Assembly: GCF_026672375.1 (NCBI RefSeq) | Contig: NZ_JAPPRA010000001.1 | Coordinates: 1,922,001-1,986,000 of the forward strand | Origin: Caulobacter sp. SL161 | Lineage (GTDB): Bacteria; Pseudomonadota; Alphaproteobacteria; Caulobacterales; Caulobacteraceae | DNA: 64,000 nucleotides | Reading direction: 5' to 3' | Shown here: piece by piece, positions 29,410 through 37,786 of the stretch | Position numbering within the stretch: the stretch's first letter is position 1 | Layout: each line of letters starts with the position of its first letter | Made by a program: the position numbers and the translations under genes | The notes under the pieces: generated by a model | What the model was told of the DNA's origin: nothing | Database searches by the model: none | The model's input: the letters and a program-made list of their open reading frames with translations, nothing else

Positions 29410-30828
29410 GTGACCAACATGCGCAAGCTTCGCGCCCTGCTGCCCGTCTTCGTCCTGCTGACCGCCTGCTCGAACCCGGCCGGCCCGTCGAACGCCCAGT
29501 CGATCCCGGACATGCCTCAGCCCACGCGCCGGGTTCCGGCCGACGCGGCCTCGATGAAGCAGTCGTTCTCGCCGGTGGTGAAGAAGGCCGCGCCGGCTGT
29601 GGTCAATGTGGCCAGCCGTCGTCTGGTCCAGCGGCGCGTCGATCCGTTCTGGGACTTCTTCATGGGCGGCGGGCAGGGCGGCTCGCAGGTGCAGAGCTCG
29701 CTCGGCTCGGGCGCGATCGTCCGCGCCGACGGCGTGATCATCACCAATCACCACAACATCAACGGGATGAGCGACATCACCATCCAGTTGGCCGACCGTC
29801 GGGAGTTCCCGGCCGTGGTTCTGCTGGATGACCCGCGCGCGGACCTCGCGGTGCTGAAGATCGACACCAAGGGCGAGAAGCTGCCGGTCATGGCCATCGA
29901 CGACCAGGAGCAGCTGGAGGTCGGTGATCTGGTGCTGGCCATGGGCAATCCGTTCGGCGTGGGTCAGACCGTCACCAACGGCATCGTCTCGGCCCTGGCG
30001 CGGACCGATGTCGGCGCGGCGGACTTCGGCAGCTACATCCAGACTGATGCGGCGATCAATCCGGGCAACTCCGGCGGTCCGCTGGTCGACATGGACGGTG
30101 ATCTGGTCGGCATCAACACCTTCATCATCTCGCGCTCGGGTTCATCGTCGGGCGTCGGCTTCGCTATCCCATCCCGCGTGGTGCGCCAGGTGGTCAACGC
30201 CGCGCTGGGCGGCGGGCACAGCATCGTGCGCCCCTGGTTGGGCGTGAAGGGCCAGGCCGTCACCGGCGAAATCGCCAAGAGCCTGGGCATGACCGCCCCG
30301 CGCGGCGTGCTGGTGGCCCAGGTCTATCCGGGCTCGTCGGCCGAGCGCGCGGGCCTGAAGGAAGGCGACGTGATCCTGTCGATCGACGGCCAGCCGGTGA
30401 ACGACGAAGGCGGCGGCGCCTTTGCGATCGGAACCCACAAGGTCGGCGACCGCGTGCCGATGCAGATCCGTCGCGGCGACCGCGAACTGACCATCACGGT
30501 TCGCGCCGACGCCGCACCGGAGACTCCGGCCCGCGACGAGCGCACGCTGAGCGGCAACAACCCGTTCAACGGCGCGACGGTGATGAACCTGTCGCCGGCC
30601 GTCGCGCAGGACCTGGGCGTGGATCCGTTCGCCGGGCGCGGCGCGCTGGTGACCAAGATCGGACCCGGCTATGCGGGCAACTGGATGCGTCCTGGCGACT
30701 TCGTGCGCAGCGTCAATGGTCGCCAGATCAACACGGTGGCTGACCTCGCCTCGGCCATCGCCGGTCGGTCTGGCCGCTGGAGCGTCACCATCGAGCGTGG
30801 CGGCCAGTTGATCCAGGCGCAGTTCTAG
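29410..30828 (+). CDS. HtrA/Do-type periplasmic serine protease, probable lipoprotein
   Basis: 472 residues from a GTG 5 nt after AGGAG; an ATG three codons later is possible. The N terminus has a lipobox (LLTAC), with Ser after the Cys, favouring outer-membrane anchoring. The triad is present: TNHHN (His about 115), DPRADLAVLKI and NPGNSGGP (Ser221). Two PDZ domains follow, from about residues 280 and 385. Do proteases degrade or refold damaged envelope proteins. Lipid anchoring is less usual than the soluble DegP form. rarA follows after 117 nt. Confidence 0.93.
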   Translation: MTNMRKLRALLPVFVLLTACSNPAGPSNAQSIPDMPQPTRRVPADAASMKQSFSPVVKKAAPAVVNVASRRLVQRRVDPFWDFFMGGGQGGSQVQSSLGSGAIVRADGVIITNHHNINGMSDITIQLADRREFPAVVLLDDPRADLAVLKIDTKGEKLPVMAIDDQEQLEVGDLVLAMGNPFGVGQTVTNGIVSALARTDVGAADFGSYIQTDAAINPGNSGGPLVDMDGDLVGINTFIISRSGSSSGVGFAIPSRVVRQVVNAALGGGHSIVRPWLGVKGQAVTGEIAKSLGMTAPRGVLVAQVYPGSSAERAGLKEGDVILSIDGQPVNDEGGGAFAIGTHKVGDRVPMQIRRGDRELTITVRADAAPETPARDERTLSGNNPFNGATVMNLSPAVAQDLGVDPFAGRGALVTKIGPGYAGNWMRPGDFVRSVNGRQINTVADLASAIAGRSGRWSVTIERGGQLIQAQF

Positions 30829-30885
30829 GTTTGTAGCCGCCCCGGCGGCTTGCCGTTCCTCTATTGATGAACGGCCCCCTTTCTT

Positions 30886-30936
30886 GGAGCGTGGCGGGCG
30901 GCGAAACCGCTCACACTTTCGTCTGCCACGCTCTAG
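30886..30936. repeat. 51-bp imperfect palindrome, GAGCGTG...CGCTCTAG family, copy 1
   Basis: It begins GGAGCGTGGCGGGCGGCGAA, ends CTGCCACGCTCTAG and has a conserved centre around CACTTTCG. A second copy lies at 37787-37838. Here it sits directly upstream of rarA, ending 10 nt before the start codon, so it is also the gene's 5' leader. Confidence 0.7.
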
Positions 30937-30945
30937 AAGGGTCGA

Positions 30946-32247
30946 ATGTCCGATCTCTTTCAGGCCGCCGGCCTGACTCCCCATGCGCCATCCCCTCTGG
31001 CCGACCGGCTGCGGCCGCAGAGCCTCGACGAGGTGGTGGGGCAGCAGCATCTTCTGGGACCTGAGGGGCCGATCGGCCGCATGGCCGCCGCCCGCCGTCT
31101 GGCCTCGATGATCCTGTGGGGACCGCCAGGCACCGGCAAGACCACGATCGCCCGCCTGCTGGCCAAGGCCGGCGGCTATGAGTTCATGCAGATCTCGGCG
31201 GTGTTCTCGGGCGTCGCCGACCTGAAAAAGGCCTTTGAGCAAGCGCGCGCGCGCCGGATGGCGGGACAGAGCACCTTGCTGTTCGTCGACGAGATCCACC
31301 GCTTCAACCGCGCCCAGCAGGACGGCTTCCTGCCGTTCGTGGAGGAGGGGATCGTCACCCTGGTCGGGGCCACGACCGAGAACCCTTCGTTCGAGCTGAA
31401 CGGCGCGTTGCTGTCGCGCTGCCAGGTGTTCGTGCTCAAGCGCCTGACCGAGGAGTCGCTGGAGCTTCTGCTGCAACGCGGCGAGGCCGCCGAGAACCGC
31501 CCGCTGCCGATCGACGCCGAGGCCCGCTCGGCTCTGGTGGCCATGGCCGACGGCGACGGCCGCTATCTGCTGACCCTGGCCGAGACCCTGTTCTCGATCG
31601 GGACCGACACGCCGCTGAATCCGACCCAGCTGAGCCAGTTCCTGCAAAAGCGCCGCCCGGCTTACGACAAGGACCGCGAAGAGCATTACAATCTGATCTC
31701 GGCCTTGCATAAGTCGGTGCGCGGCAGCGATCCGGATGCGGCGCTCTACTGGCTGGCGCGGATGCTGGAGGGCGGCGAAGACCCGCTGTTCATCGCCCGT
31801 CGCCTGGTGCGGATGGCCTCCGAGGACATTGGCGCGGCTGATCCGCTGAGCCTGCTGCTGACCACGGCGGCCAAGGACGCCTACGACTTCCTGGGATCGC
31901 CCGAGGGCGAACTGGCCTTGGCCCAGGCCGTCGTCCACATGGCCAGCGCGCCCAAGTCGAACGCGGTCTACATGGCCTACAAGGCCGCCCGCCGCGCGGC
32001 CAAGGAGACCGGCAGCCTGACGCCGCCGTCGCACATCCTCAACGCCCCGACCAAGCTGATGAAGTCGCTGGGCTATGGCGACGGCTACGCCTACGACCAC
32101 GATGTCGAGGGCGGCGTGTCGGGCCAGAACTACTTCCCGGACGGCATGGAGCGTCGACGCTTTTATGAGCCCAAGCCCGTCGGCGCCGAGGCAAAGGTGC
32201 GTGAGCGCTTGGAAGCCTGGGGCAAGGTGCGTAAGGACGGGAAGTAG
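30946..32247 (+). CDS. rarA: RarA (MgsA), replication-associated recombination ATPase
   Basis: 433 residues. AAA+ motifs are complete: Walker A GPPGTGKTTIARLLAK, Walker B LLFVDEIHRFNRAQQDGFLP and sensor GATTENPSFELN. The C-terminal half (SALHKSVRGSDPDAALYWLARML and ASEDIGAADP) is the tetramerisation region specific to RarA. It acts at stalled replication forks as a homologue of the clamp-loader family. The start gives the family N terminus MSDLFQ, with PLADRLRPQSLDEVVGQ following. Confidence 0.96.
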   Translation: MSDLFQAAGLTPHAPSPLADRLRPQSLDEVVGQQHLLGPEGPIGRMAAARRLASMILWGPPGTGKTTIARLLAKAGGYEFMQISAVFSGVADLKKAFEQARARRMAGQSTLLFVDEIHRFNRAQQDGFLPFVEEGIVTLVGATTENPSFELNGALLSRCQVFVLKRLTEESLELLLQRGEAAENRPLPIDAEARSALVAMADGDGRYLLTLAETLFSIGTDTPLNPTQLSQFLQKRRPAYDKDREEHYNLISALHKSVRGSDPDAALYWLARMLEGGEDPLFIARRLVRMASEDIGAADPLSLLLTTAAKDAYDFLGSPEGELALAQAVVHMASAPKSNAVYMAYKAARRAAKETGSLTPPSHILNAPTKLMKSLGYGDGYAYDHDVEGGVSGQNYFPDGMERRRFYEPKPVGAEAKVRERLEAWGKVRKDGK

Positions 32248-32265
32248 ACCGCGCCTTCACCGACC

Positions 32266-32384
32266 TCCCCGGCGAATACCGGGGCCCAGATCCATCCGGA
32301 GTGGTTTGGTCGTTCTCGACGCGGTGCTCTGACAGATCCAGAAGCGTCAGAGGGGGCGATCTGGACCCCGGCATTCGCCGGGGA
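32266..32384. repeat. Dispersed repeat with 27-nt inverted arms
   Basis: Arms at 32266-32292 (starting TCCCCGGCGAATACCGGGG) and 32358-32384 (ending CCCCGGCATTCGCCGGGGA) are inverted copies with only a few differences, separated by 65 nt. Each arm also contains a smaller hairpin. The element fills most of the gap between rarA and the pseudouridine synthase gene. Confidence 0.7.
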
Positions 32385-32416
32385 AATCGGATTTTGGACA
32401 TGCTAGGGGACTGGAG

Positions 32417-33226
32417 ATGAACAAGCCGCCGCGCCGTCCTCCCGCCCAGGCCAAGCCCAAGGCCTCCGAAATCCCCATCGCCCTGACGCCCGACGAGATC
32501 GCGGCGGCTCAATCTTGGGTGCTGTACGAGGACGAGACGATCATCGTGCTGAACAAGCCGACGGGTCTGTCCAGTCAGGGCGGAAGGATCAAGGCCCATA
32601 CCCTTGATGACCTGCTCTGGGCGTTCGCGCGGCCTAACCGGCCTCGGCCCAAGCTGGTGCATCGCCTGGACCGCGACACCTCGGGCGTGATCCTGACCGC
32701 CAAGACCAAGCCGGCGGCCGCGATGCTGGGCAAGGCGCTGGAGGCCAAGCGGTTCCGCAAGAGCTACCTGGCCATCGTCGCCGGCGCGCCCGAGCCCAAG
32801 GGCGGCATGATCGACAGCCCGCTGCGTCGCGAGTCTATCGGGCGCGAGGCCTATATGCGGGTCTGTGAGCCCGATCATCCGGATGCGGAGACGGCGCGCA
32901 GTCGCTATCGGACCCTGGCGCACAATGGTCTCGCGGCCCTGGTCGAGTTGTCGCCGGACACCGGCCGCATGCACCAACTGCGCGTCCATATGGCCTCCAT
33001 CGGCCGACCGCTGGCCGGCGACAGCCGCTACGGCGGGGCGCTGATGCTGGGCGGAGCGCCCGCGCCGCGCCTGATGCTGCACGCTGCGAGTCTGGCGTTC
33101 CCGCATCCGCTGGGGGGCGAGAGAAAGATCCTGGCCCCGCTTCCGTCCGACTTTGTCAGCATGCTGGAGGCGCTGGGCTTGCCGGTCCCGGAACAGCCGC
33201 GACCGGCGTCCGTTGAGCAGGCGTAA
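32417..33226 (+). CDS. RluA-family 23S rRNA/tRNA pseudouridine synthase
   Basis: 269 residues. The catalytic motif HRLDRDTSGVIL carries the essential Asp, and VLNKPTGLSSQGG and TGRMHQLRVHMASIGRPLAGD complete the fold. No N-terminal S4 domain precedes the catalytic domain, only about 30 Pro/Lys-rich residues, so it is nearer RluA/RluC-type single-domain enzymes than full RluD. The exact uridine target cannot be assigned. The lipoprotein gene follows 13 nt later. Confidence 0.9.
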   Translation: MNKPPRRPPAQAKPKASEIPIALTPDEIAAAQSWVLYEDETIIVLNKPTGLSSQGGRIKAHTLDDLLWAFARPNRPRPKLVHRLDRDTSGVILTAKTKPAAAMLGKALEAKRFRKSYLAIVAGAPEPKGGMIDSPLRRESIGREAYMRVCEPDHPDAETARSRYRTLAHNGLAALVELSPDTGRMHQLRVHMASIGRPLAGDSRYGGALMLGGAPAPRLMLHAASLAFPHPLGGERKILAPLPSDFVSMLEALGLPVPEQPRPASVEQA

Positions 33227-33239
33227 GAGGTATTCCGCC

Positions 33240-33749
33240 ATGAAGACCGCCAGACCCCTGATCGCCGCCGGCCTGGCCGCGCTGTTGCTTACCGGCTGCG
33301 CCACTACGCCAACCGTCTATCGGGCCGCGGTCGGGGCGCAGACTGCGGTCGGCTATTCCGAGTACCGGCTCGAGACCGGCCGCTATCGCGTGACCTTCCA
33401 AGGCGGCGCCGGCGCGCCGGAAGCTCAGGTGGCGGACTATGCGCTGCTTCGCGCCGCCGAGCTGGCGCTGCGGGATGGCTACGACTGGTTCCGCATCGCT
33501 GACCGCTCGACGACCATGACTGGCGGCGGAACGGGACCGCGCCTGTCCGTCGGTGGCGGATCGGCGAGCTTTGGTCGACACAGCGGGATCGGCGTTGGCT
33601 TGGGCACGAGCTTCAACCTCGGCCCAGGGCCGGCCTATGCGCGCTCGATCGAGGTGGTGTTCGGCAAGGGACCGACGCCGCGCGAGAGCGACGCCTACGA
33701 CGCCCGGGAGATCGTCAAGGTCGTCGGCTACGGTCGCGCCGAAGCCTAA
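33240..33749 (+). CDS. Lipoprotein of the CC0125/CC1285 type
   Basis: 169 residues from the ATG at 33240. The signal ends in a clear lipobox (LLTGCATTP). The mature part, with YRLETGRYRVTFQGG, LLRAAELALRDGYDWFRIAD and a long Gly/Ser-rich stretch, resembles the Caulobacter CC0125/CC1285 lipoprotein group, whose function is unknown. A short 13-nt gap from the pseudouridine synthase suggests one transcript, but the functions look unrelated. Confidence 0.72.
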   Translation: MKTARPLIAAGLAALLLTGCATTPTVYRAAVGAQTAVGYSEYRLETGRYRVTFQGGAGAPEAQVADYALLRAAELALRDGYDWFRIADRSTTMTGGGTGPRLSVGGGSASFGRHSGIGVGLGTSFNLGPGPAYARSIEVVFGKGPTPRESDAYDAREIVKVVGYGRAEA

Positions 33750-33909
33750 GGAAGGTCGGGCGCGAAGGTAGGGCGCGCGCCTGACGTCGGGGCGTGCTTT
33801 CGCAGGCCATTTGCGCATGCCAGACTTTTCGCCAATGCGACCGCCCCGGCCTCGGCCTGAGGGCGGTCCGCGAACATGGCGCGCGCCCGTCCTTTCTTTG
33901 GAGACCAAG

Positions 33910-34692
33910 ATGTCATCGCCCTTGCACAAGCTCTTTGACCTGACGGGCCGGGTGGCGATCGTGACGGGGGGCTCGCGGGGTCTTGGTCTGCAGATCGCCC
34001 GGGCGTTGGCGGAGTATGGCGCAGCGGTGGCGCTGGTCGCCCGAAAGCAGGGCGAACTGGACGCCGCCGTCGCGGCCCTGACCGCCGAGGGGCGCACCGC
34101 CGTGGGCCTTGTCGCTGACCTCAGTCAGTCGGGCTCGGCGCAAGACCTCACCGCGCGCGTGCTCGAGCCTTTCGGCCGGATCGATATTCTGGTCAATAAC
34201 GCTGGCGCCGCCTGGGGCGCGCCGGCCGAGGACTATCCCCTGGAGGGCTGGAGCAAGGTCATGGACCTCAACGTGACCGGCCTGTTCCTGCTGACCCAGG
34301 CCGTCGCGCGGGAAGCTTTCCTGAAACAGGGGAAGGGCGCGGTGGTGAACGTCGCCTCGATCGAAGGCCTTCAGGGGCACCACCATAGCCAGTTGGGCAC
34401 GATCGCCTACAACACCGCCAAGGGCGCGGTGATCAACATGACCCGGGCTCTGGCGGCCGAGTGGGGCCCAAAGAACATCCGCGTGAATGCGGTCGCGCCG
34501 GGATACTTCCCCTCGAAGATGACCATGACGACCCTTGGCCAGCACGGCGACGACATGTTGCGGCAGACGCCTCTGGGCAAGCTGGGTGGCGACACCGACC
34601 TGATGGGGCCTGCCTTGCTGTTGGCGTCCGACGCGGGCGCTCACATCACCGGTCAGATCATCGTCGTCGACGGTGGCATGACGATCATCTGA
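33910..34692 (+). CDS. Short-chain dehydrogenase/reductase
   Basis: 260 residues from the ATG at 33910, which follows GGAGA; the open frame upstream lacks a ribosome site. The Rossmann nucleotide motif TGGSRGLGLQIA, the NNAG motif and the catalytic residues (Ser in NVASIEG, Tyr and Lys in YNTAKGA) are complete. The C-terminal HITGQIIVVDGG is typical of classical SDRs. The coenzyme is probably NAD(P)H; the substrate is not evident. Confidence 0.9.
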   Translation: MSSPLHKLFDLTGRVAIVTGGSRGLGLQIARALAEYGAAVALVARKQGELDAAVAALTAEGRTAVGLVADLSQSGSAQDLTARVLEPFGRIDILVNNAGAAWGAPAEDYPLEGWSKVMDLNVTGLFLLTQAVAREAFLKQGKGAVVNVASIEGLQGHHHSQLGTIAYNTAKGAVINMTRALAAEWGPKNIRVNAVAPGYFPSKMTMTTLGQHGDDMLRQTPLGKLGGDTDLMGPALLLASDAGAHITGQIIVVDGGMTII

Positions 34693-34782
34693 TCCGGGAC
34701 AGGTCAACTTCACCCAGCGTATCGCCAGCGGCCTGCGCGATAGGGAGGCGTGATCGCCTAGGCGCCGGGCGCGTCTGGGGAG

Positions 34783-34838
34783 CTGTAATCAACCGTTCAT
34801 CCTGCAGACAGCCTCGGTTCACGGCGCGTCTCTAGCTC
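34783..34838 (+). promoter_or_regulatory. Promoter with tandem regulator half-sites, ompW-like operon
   Basis: Elements CTGTAATC (34783), CCGTTCATCCT (34793), GACAG (34807) and GGTTCA (34816) are followed by TCTAGCTC (34831), a fair -10. The first four occur in the same order and at the same spacing before the gene at 37082, and the distance to the start codon is 98 nt in both. TAATCA and TCATCC are 11 bp apart, the spacing of OmpR-type half-sites. Confidence 0.6.
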
Positions 34839-34880
34839 TTGTCCTGTGGGCGCATGCCCGATCCCGAAGGACAGGAATTC

Positions 34881-35561
34881 ATGAGCAAACAAGGGACATT
34901 CGTCGCGGTCGCCACGTCGATCTTGGCCATGGCCGCCGCCGGAAGCGCGAGCGCGGCGGAGAGCGGCAAGTTCCAGATCAAGGCTCTGGCGACGCGGGTC
35001 GCCGTCGACGGCGCGATCACCAAGGTGAACGTCGACCAACTGCGCTTGCCGGCGGGTTCTGACACCCGAGCCAAGGACGCGTGGGTCCCGACCGTGGCGG
35101 CGGAATATTTCTTTTCCCCGCGGGTTTCGGTCGAGACGATCTGCTGTGTCACGCAACACGATGTTCGAGGCGCGGGGCCTCTGAATGGCGCAGCGCTTGT
35201 CGACAACGCCGAGGTCATCCCGGCCACGGTGACGTTGAAGTATCACATGCCGCTGGCGGGGGGCGTGAAGCCCTACGTCGGAGCGGGTCCGGCCTACTTC
35301 ATGGTGTTTGGTGAAAGTGTCGGCGCCAGCGCCCGCGCGCTGGGGGCGACCAAGGTTGGCCTTTCCAGCGAACTGGGTGTGGCGTTGCAGGCGGGCGTCG
35401 ATATTCCGCTGCCCGGCAAGGCTCTCGGCCTCAGCGTCGACCTGAAGCGGTACTACGTCGACACCACGGCGCAGTTTCGCGCCGGTGATCGCGTGGTGCT
35501 GGAGACCAAGCACAAGCTCGATCCGTGGGTGGCCAGCGCGGGTGTGACATGGCGCTTCTAA
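34881..35561 (+). CDS. OmpW-like outer-membrane beta-barrel protein
   Basis: 226 residues from the ATG at 34881. A signal peptide (MSKQGTFVAVATSILAMAAAGSASA) leads into a small barrel with the OmpW-type stretches WVPTVAAEYFFSPRVSVETI, KPYVGAGPAYF and the C-terminal DPWVASAGVTWRF ending in Phe. OmpW proteins form eight-stranded barrels that pass small hydrophobic molecules. Two adjacent Cys (ETICCVTQH) are unusual in a barrel. It is first in a three-gene operon; the next gene overlaps it by 13 nt. Confidence 0.83.
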   Translation: MSKQGTFVAVATSILAMAAAGSASAAESGKFQIKALATRVAVDGAITKVNVDQLRLPAGSDTRAKDAWVPTVAAEYFFSPRVSVETICCVTQHDVRGAGPLNGAALVDNAEVIPATVTLKYHMPLAGGVKPYVGAGPAYFMVFGESVGASARALGATKVGLSSELGVALQAGVDIPLPGKALGLSVDLKRYYVDTTAQFRAGDRVVLETKHKLDPWVASAGVTWRF

Positions 35562-36250
35562 TCCAAGGACGCGGCGGTCGCGCCGCCCTTGGCCTGACGT
35601 TGGCGGGCTTCGCGCTCGCCAGCGCAGGAACCGCGCGTGCGGCCGAAGAGGACGGTCAGCTATGGTCGATCGTCAACGCGTCGCGAACGCTCGGCGACAA
35701 GACGGTCCTGGCGCTAGACACCCAGGCGCGCTTCACCAACGACGCCAGTCGCCTGGGCCAGGCGATCATCCGTCCATCGGTCGGTTGGCGGCTGGACAGC
35801 GCCACGACCGCCTCGCTCGGCTATGCCTATATTCGCTCCACGCCCGAAGGACGTCCGACGACCGACGAGCATCGGGGATGGCAGCAACTGTCCTTCCGCG
35901 TCGCTGGGGACGGGAAGGGGGCGACGCTCACGGGCCGGACACGGCTGGAGCAGCGCTGGGTGGAGGGACGGGATGGCGCAGGCTGGCGGATTCGCCAGCA
36001 GGTCCGTCTGACGGCGCCGCTTAAGGACCGCGTTCGCGGGGTGGCCTGGACCGAAGCCTTCATCGGGCTCAACCAGACGGGTTGGGGGCAGCGCGACGGC
36101 CTGCACCTTTGGCGGAACTTCGCCGGTGTCTCCGTGCCCATCTCCAAGACCGTGACGCTGGAGCCAGGATACCTGCACCAGCGCGCCTATCGAACGGGTC
36201 CCGACGCTGTGACGCATGCGGCGGCGGTCTGGATCAACCTGCAATTCTAA
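35549..36250 (+). CDS. DUF2490-type secreted barrel protein
   Basis: 233 residues. It begins within the last 13 nt of the OmpW-like gene. A signal peptide (cleavage near GTARAAEED) is followed by QLWSIVNASRTLGDKTVLALDTQARF and HRGWQQLSFRV, features of DUF2490 proteins, which are predicted outer-membrane barrels of unknown role. The C terminus ends AAAVWINLQF with a terminal Phe, the usual outer-membrane insertion signal. Co-translation with the OmpW-like gene suggests a shared envelope role. Confidence 0.78.
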   Translation: MALLIQGRGGRAALGLTLAGFALASAGTARAAEEDGQLWSIVNASRTLGDKTVLALDTQARFTNDASRLGQAIIRPSVGWRLDSATTASLGYAYIRSTPEGRPTTDEHRGWQQLSFRVAGDGKGATLTGRTRLEQRWVEGRDGAGWRIRQQVRLTAPLKDRVRGVAWTEAFIGLNQTGWGQRDGLHLWRNFAGVSVPISKTVTLEPGYLHQRAYRTGPDAVTHAAAVWINLQF

Positions 36251-36267
36251 TCGAAAGCACCTCTCAC

Positions 36268-36888
36268 ATGATCGCGCCCAAAATCTCGATTGGCTCGGCG
36301 GGCCTGGCTCTGCTGCTGGCCGCCGGCGCCGCCCACGCCAGTGTGGGCGACAAGCCCGTCGCCTCCGCCCTGGTGAAGATGACGCCCGACCAGATCGCTC
36401 AGCGCATCGACGTCCGCGATGATCCGCTGGAGGACTACGTGCTGTTCAGCACCAAGCCGGTTCACCGCAAGGGCGGGGTCACGAACGGCGTGGCGGTCAA
36501 CGACGGCTTCATCAAGGCCACGAAGTCGCGAGGCGGCGATGGCGTGACCTGGCGCGTCAGCTACGACTTCACCTACTTCGGCGCCCGTCGCGACGTAACC
36601 ACGGTGCACATCCGTACGAGCGATGGGTTGTTGAAAATCAGCCCGTCTGCGGTGCGTCGCTGGACGGAGGAGTGCGTGGATTCGGCCATCACCTGCAGCC
36701 AGCATATGACGGTTGAGTTCGAGGCTCCGGAGCGGGTCATCCGCGATATCGCCGCCGCGTACCGGCCTGGCGATCGGACGCCCTGGAGGCTCCGCTTCAA
36801 AGACGATCAAGGCGATGGCGTGACGGTGGGTCTGGCCCCGGTCGAGGTCGCCGGCTTGGTCGGCGCCGTTGACAGCTGGAAGCCGTAG
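36268..36888 (+). CDS. Secreted protein of unknown function
   Basis: 206 residues, 17 nt after the DUF2490 gene and therefore the third gene of that operon. A signal peptide (MIAPKISIGSAGLALLLAAGAAHA) is clear. The mature part is soluble and beta-rich, with VTWRVSYDFTYFGARRDVTTVHIR and two Cys (EECVDSAITCSQH) likely joined by a disulfide. I do not recognise the family. It is probably periplasmic. A terminator follows 36 nt later. Confidence 0.7.
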   Translation: MIAPKISIGSAGLALLLAAGAAHASVGDKPVASALVKMTPDQIAQRIDVRDDPLEDYVLFSTKPVHRKGGVTNGVAVNDGFIKATKSRGGDGVTWRVSYDFTYFGARRDVTTVHIRTSDGLLKISPSAVRRWTEECVDSAITCSQHMTVEFEAPERVIRDIAAAYRPGDRTPWRLRFKDDQGDGVTVGLAPVEVAGLVGAVDSWKP

Positions 36889-36923
36889 CAAGACGGATCG
36901 GGCAACCCCCAGAGGTGATCTTC

Positions 36924-36955
36924 AGGCCGCGCCGCCACGTGCTGCGCGGCCTTTT
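36924..36955 (+). terminator. Intrinsic terminator after the OmpW-DUF2490 operon
   Basis: AGGCCGCGC (36924-36932) pairs with GCGCGGCCT (36944-36952) and is followed by TTTT. It separates the three-gene operon from the second matched promoter. Confidence 0.8.
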
Positions 36956-36983
36956 CCGTTACGGCCTCGAGGTGACGAAGACC

Positions 36984-37039
36984 CTGTAATCCGCCGTTCA
37001 TCCTCGCGACAGTTGAGGTTCACTGGAGGGATCTAGACC
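36984..37039 (+). promoter_or_regulatory. Matched promoter with tandem regulator half-sites, gene at 37082
   Basis: CTGTAATC (36984), CCGTTCATCCT (36994), GACAG (37008) and GGTTCA (37017) repeat the layout at 34783. TTGAGGT (37013-37019), 12 nt and TCTAGACC (37032-37039) give a fair housekeeping promoter, so the half-sites lie at and just upstream of the -35, as for an activator. Confidence 0.6.
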
Positions 37040-37081
37040 TGATCACACGGCGCTCGGCGCCAAGCAGATCAGGAGAAAGAC

Positions 37082-37645
37082 ATGACCCCCCGCTCTCTCA
37101 TCGCCGCTAGCGCGCTTCTTGCGGCGGTCGCGACCGCTCCGGCCGCCTGGGCGAGCAACACCTATTCTGGCGCGATGACCGAGGCCGAAGTGCTGGCCGC
37201 CCAGAAGGCCTGGGGTGAGGCCCTGGTGGCCATCGCCCGCGAACATGAGGCCGGCGGCCACGCCAAGGCCAAGGCCCTGGCCAACACCGTTCTGGACAAG
37301 GCCTACGGCTATAATCTGGGTCCGGTGCTGTTCAAGCCGACCCTGACCACCGCGCCGCAGACCTTCCGCACCACCAAGGAGGGCGCGCTGGCTTATTTCG
37401 TCGGTGGTGATCCGAACTACCCCAATGACAAGGGCTTCGCCCTGCAGGGTTGGCGTTCGGTCGAGATCAAGAACGCCGCCGTCCAGATCCACGGTGATGT
37501 GGCCAGCACCACCGGCAATGTCATCATGACCGACAAGAACGGCAAGGTGACGATGGTCGACAAGACTTGGACCTTCAAGAAGACCGATGATGGCGCGATC
37601 CGCATCGTCGCCCACCACTCCTCTCTGCCCTACGCGGCGAAGTAA
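37082..37645 (+). CDS. Secreted protein of unknown function, SnoaL/NTF2-like
   Basis: 187 residues with a signal peptide (MTPRSLIAASALLAAVATAPAAWA). The mature protein starts with a helix (MTEAEVLAAQKAWGEALVAI) and ends in strands (VTMVDKTWTFKKTDDGAIRIVAHHSSLPY), the layout of small SnoaL/NTF2-like cone folds. Similar secreted proteins have at times been labelled phosphoribosyl-AMP cyclohydrolase, but I see no HisI metal motifs. An AGGAGAAA site precedes the ATG. It has its own promoter and terminator. Confidence 0.65.
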   Translation: MTPRSLIAASALLAAVATAPAAWASNTYSGAMTEAEVLAAQKAWGEALVAIAREHEAGGHAKAKALANTVLDKAYGYNLGPVLFKPTLTTAPQTFRTTKEGALAYFVGGDPNYPNDKGFALQGWRSVEIKNAAVQIHGDVASTTGNVIMTDKNGKVTMVDKTWTFKKTDDGAIRIVAHHSSLPYAAK

Positions 37646-37678
37646 GCCCCACACCCCTTCTCGCAACCCACTGACTTC

Positions 37679-37710
37679 GCCCGCGCGGATCCTCCCCCGC
37701 GCGGGCTTTT
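37679..37710 (+). terminator. Intrinsic terminator after the SnoaL-like gene
   Basis: GCCCGCGCGG (37679-37688) pairs with CCGCGCGGGC (37697-37706), followed by TTTT. Confidence 0.85.
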
Positions 37711-37724
37711 CCGTGGACGACGCT

Positions 37725-37774
37725 AGGGCCTTTAGCCTGAAATCGGAATCGATTTCAGGCATTGAAAAGGCTCT
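37725..37774. repeat. Palindromic repeat centred on a 26-bp inverted repeat
   Basis: The core at 37735-37760 (GCCTGAAATCG, a short centre, then CGATTTCAGGC) is a near-perfect palindrome. Outer arms GGGCCTTTA and TTGAAAAGGCTCT extend it. It lies between convergent genes, next to the second copy of the GAGCGTG repeat, forming a compound element. Confidence 0.65.
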
Positions 37775-37786
37775 AAATCAGATACT

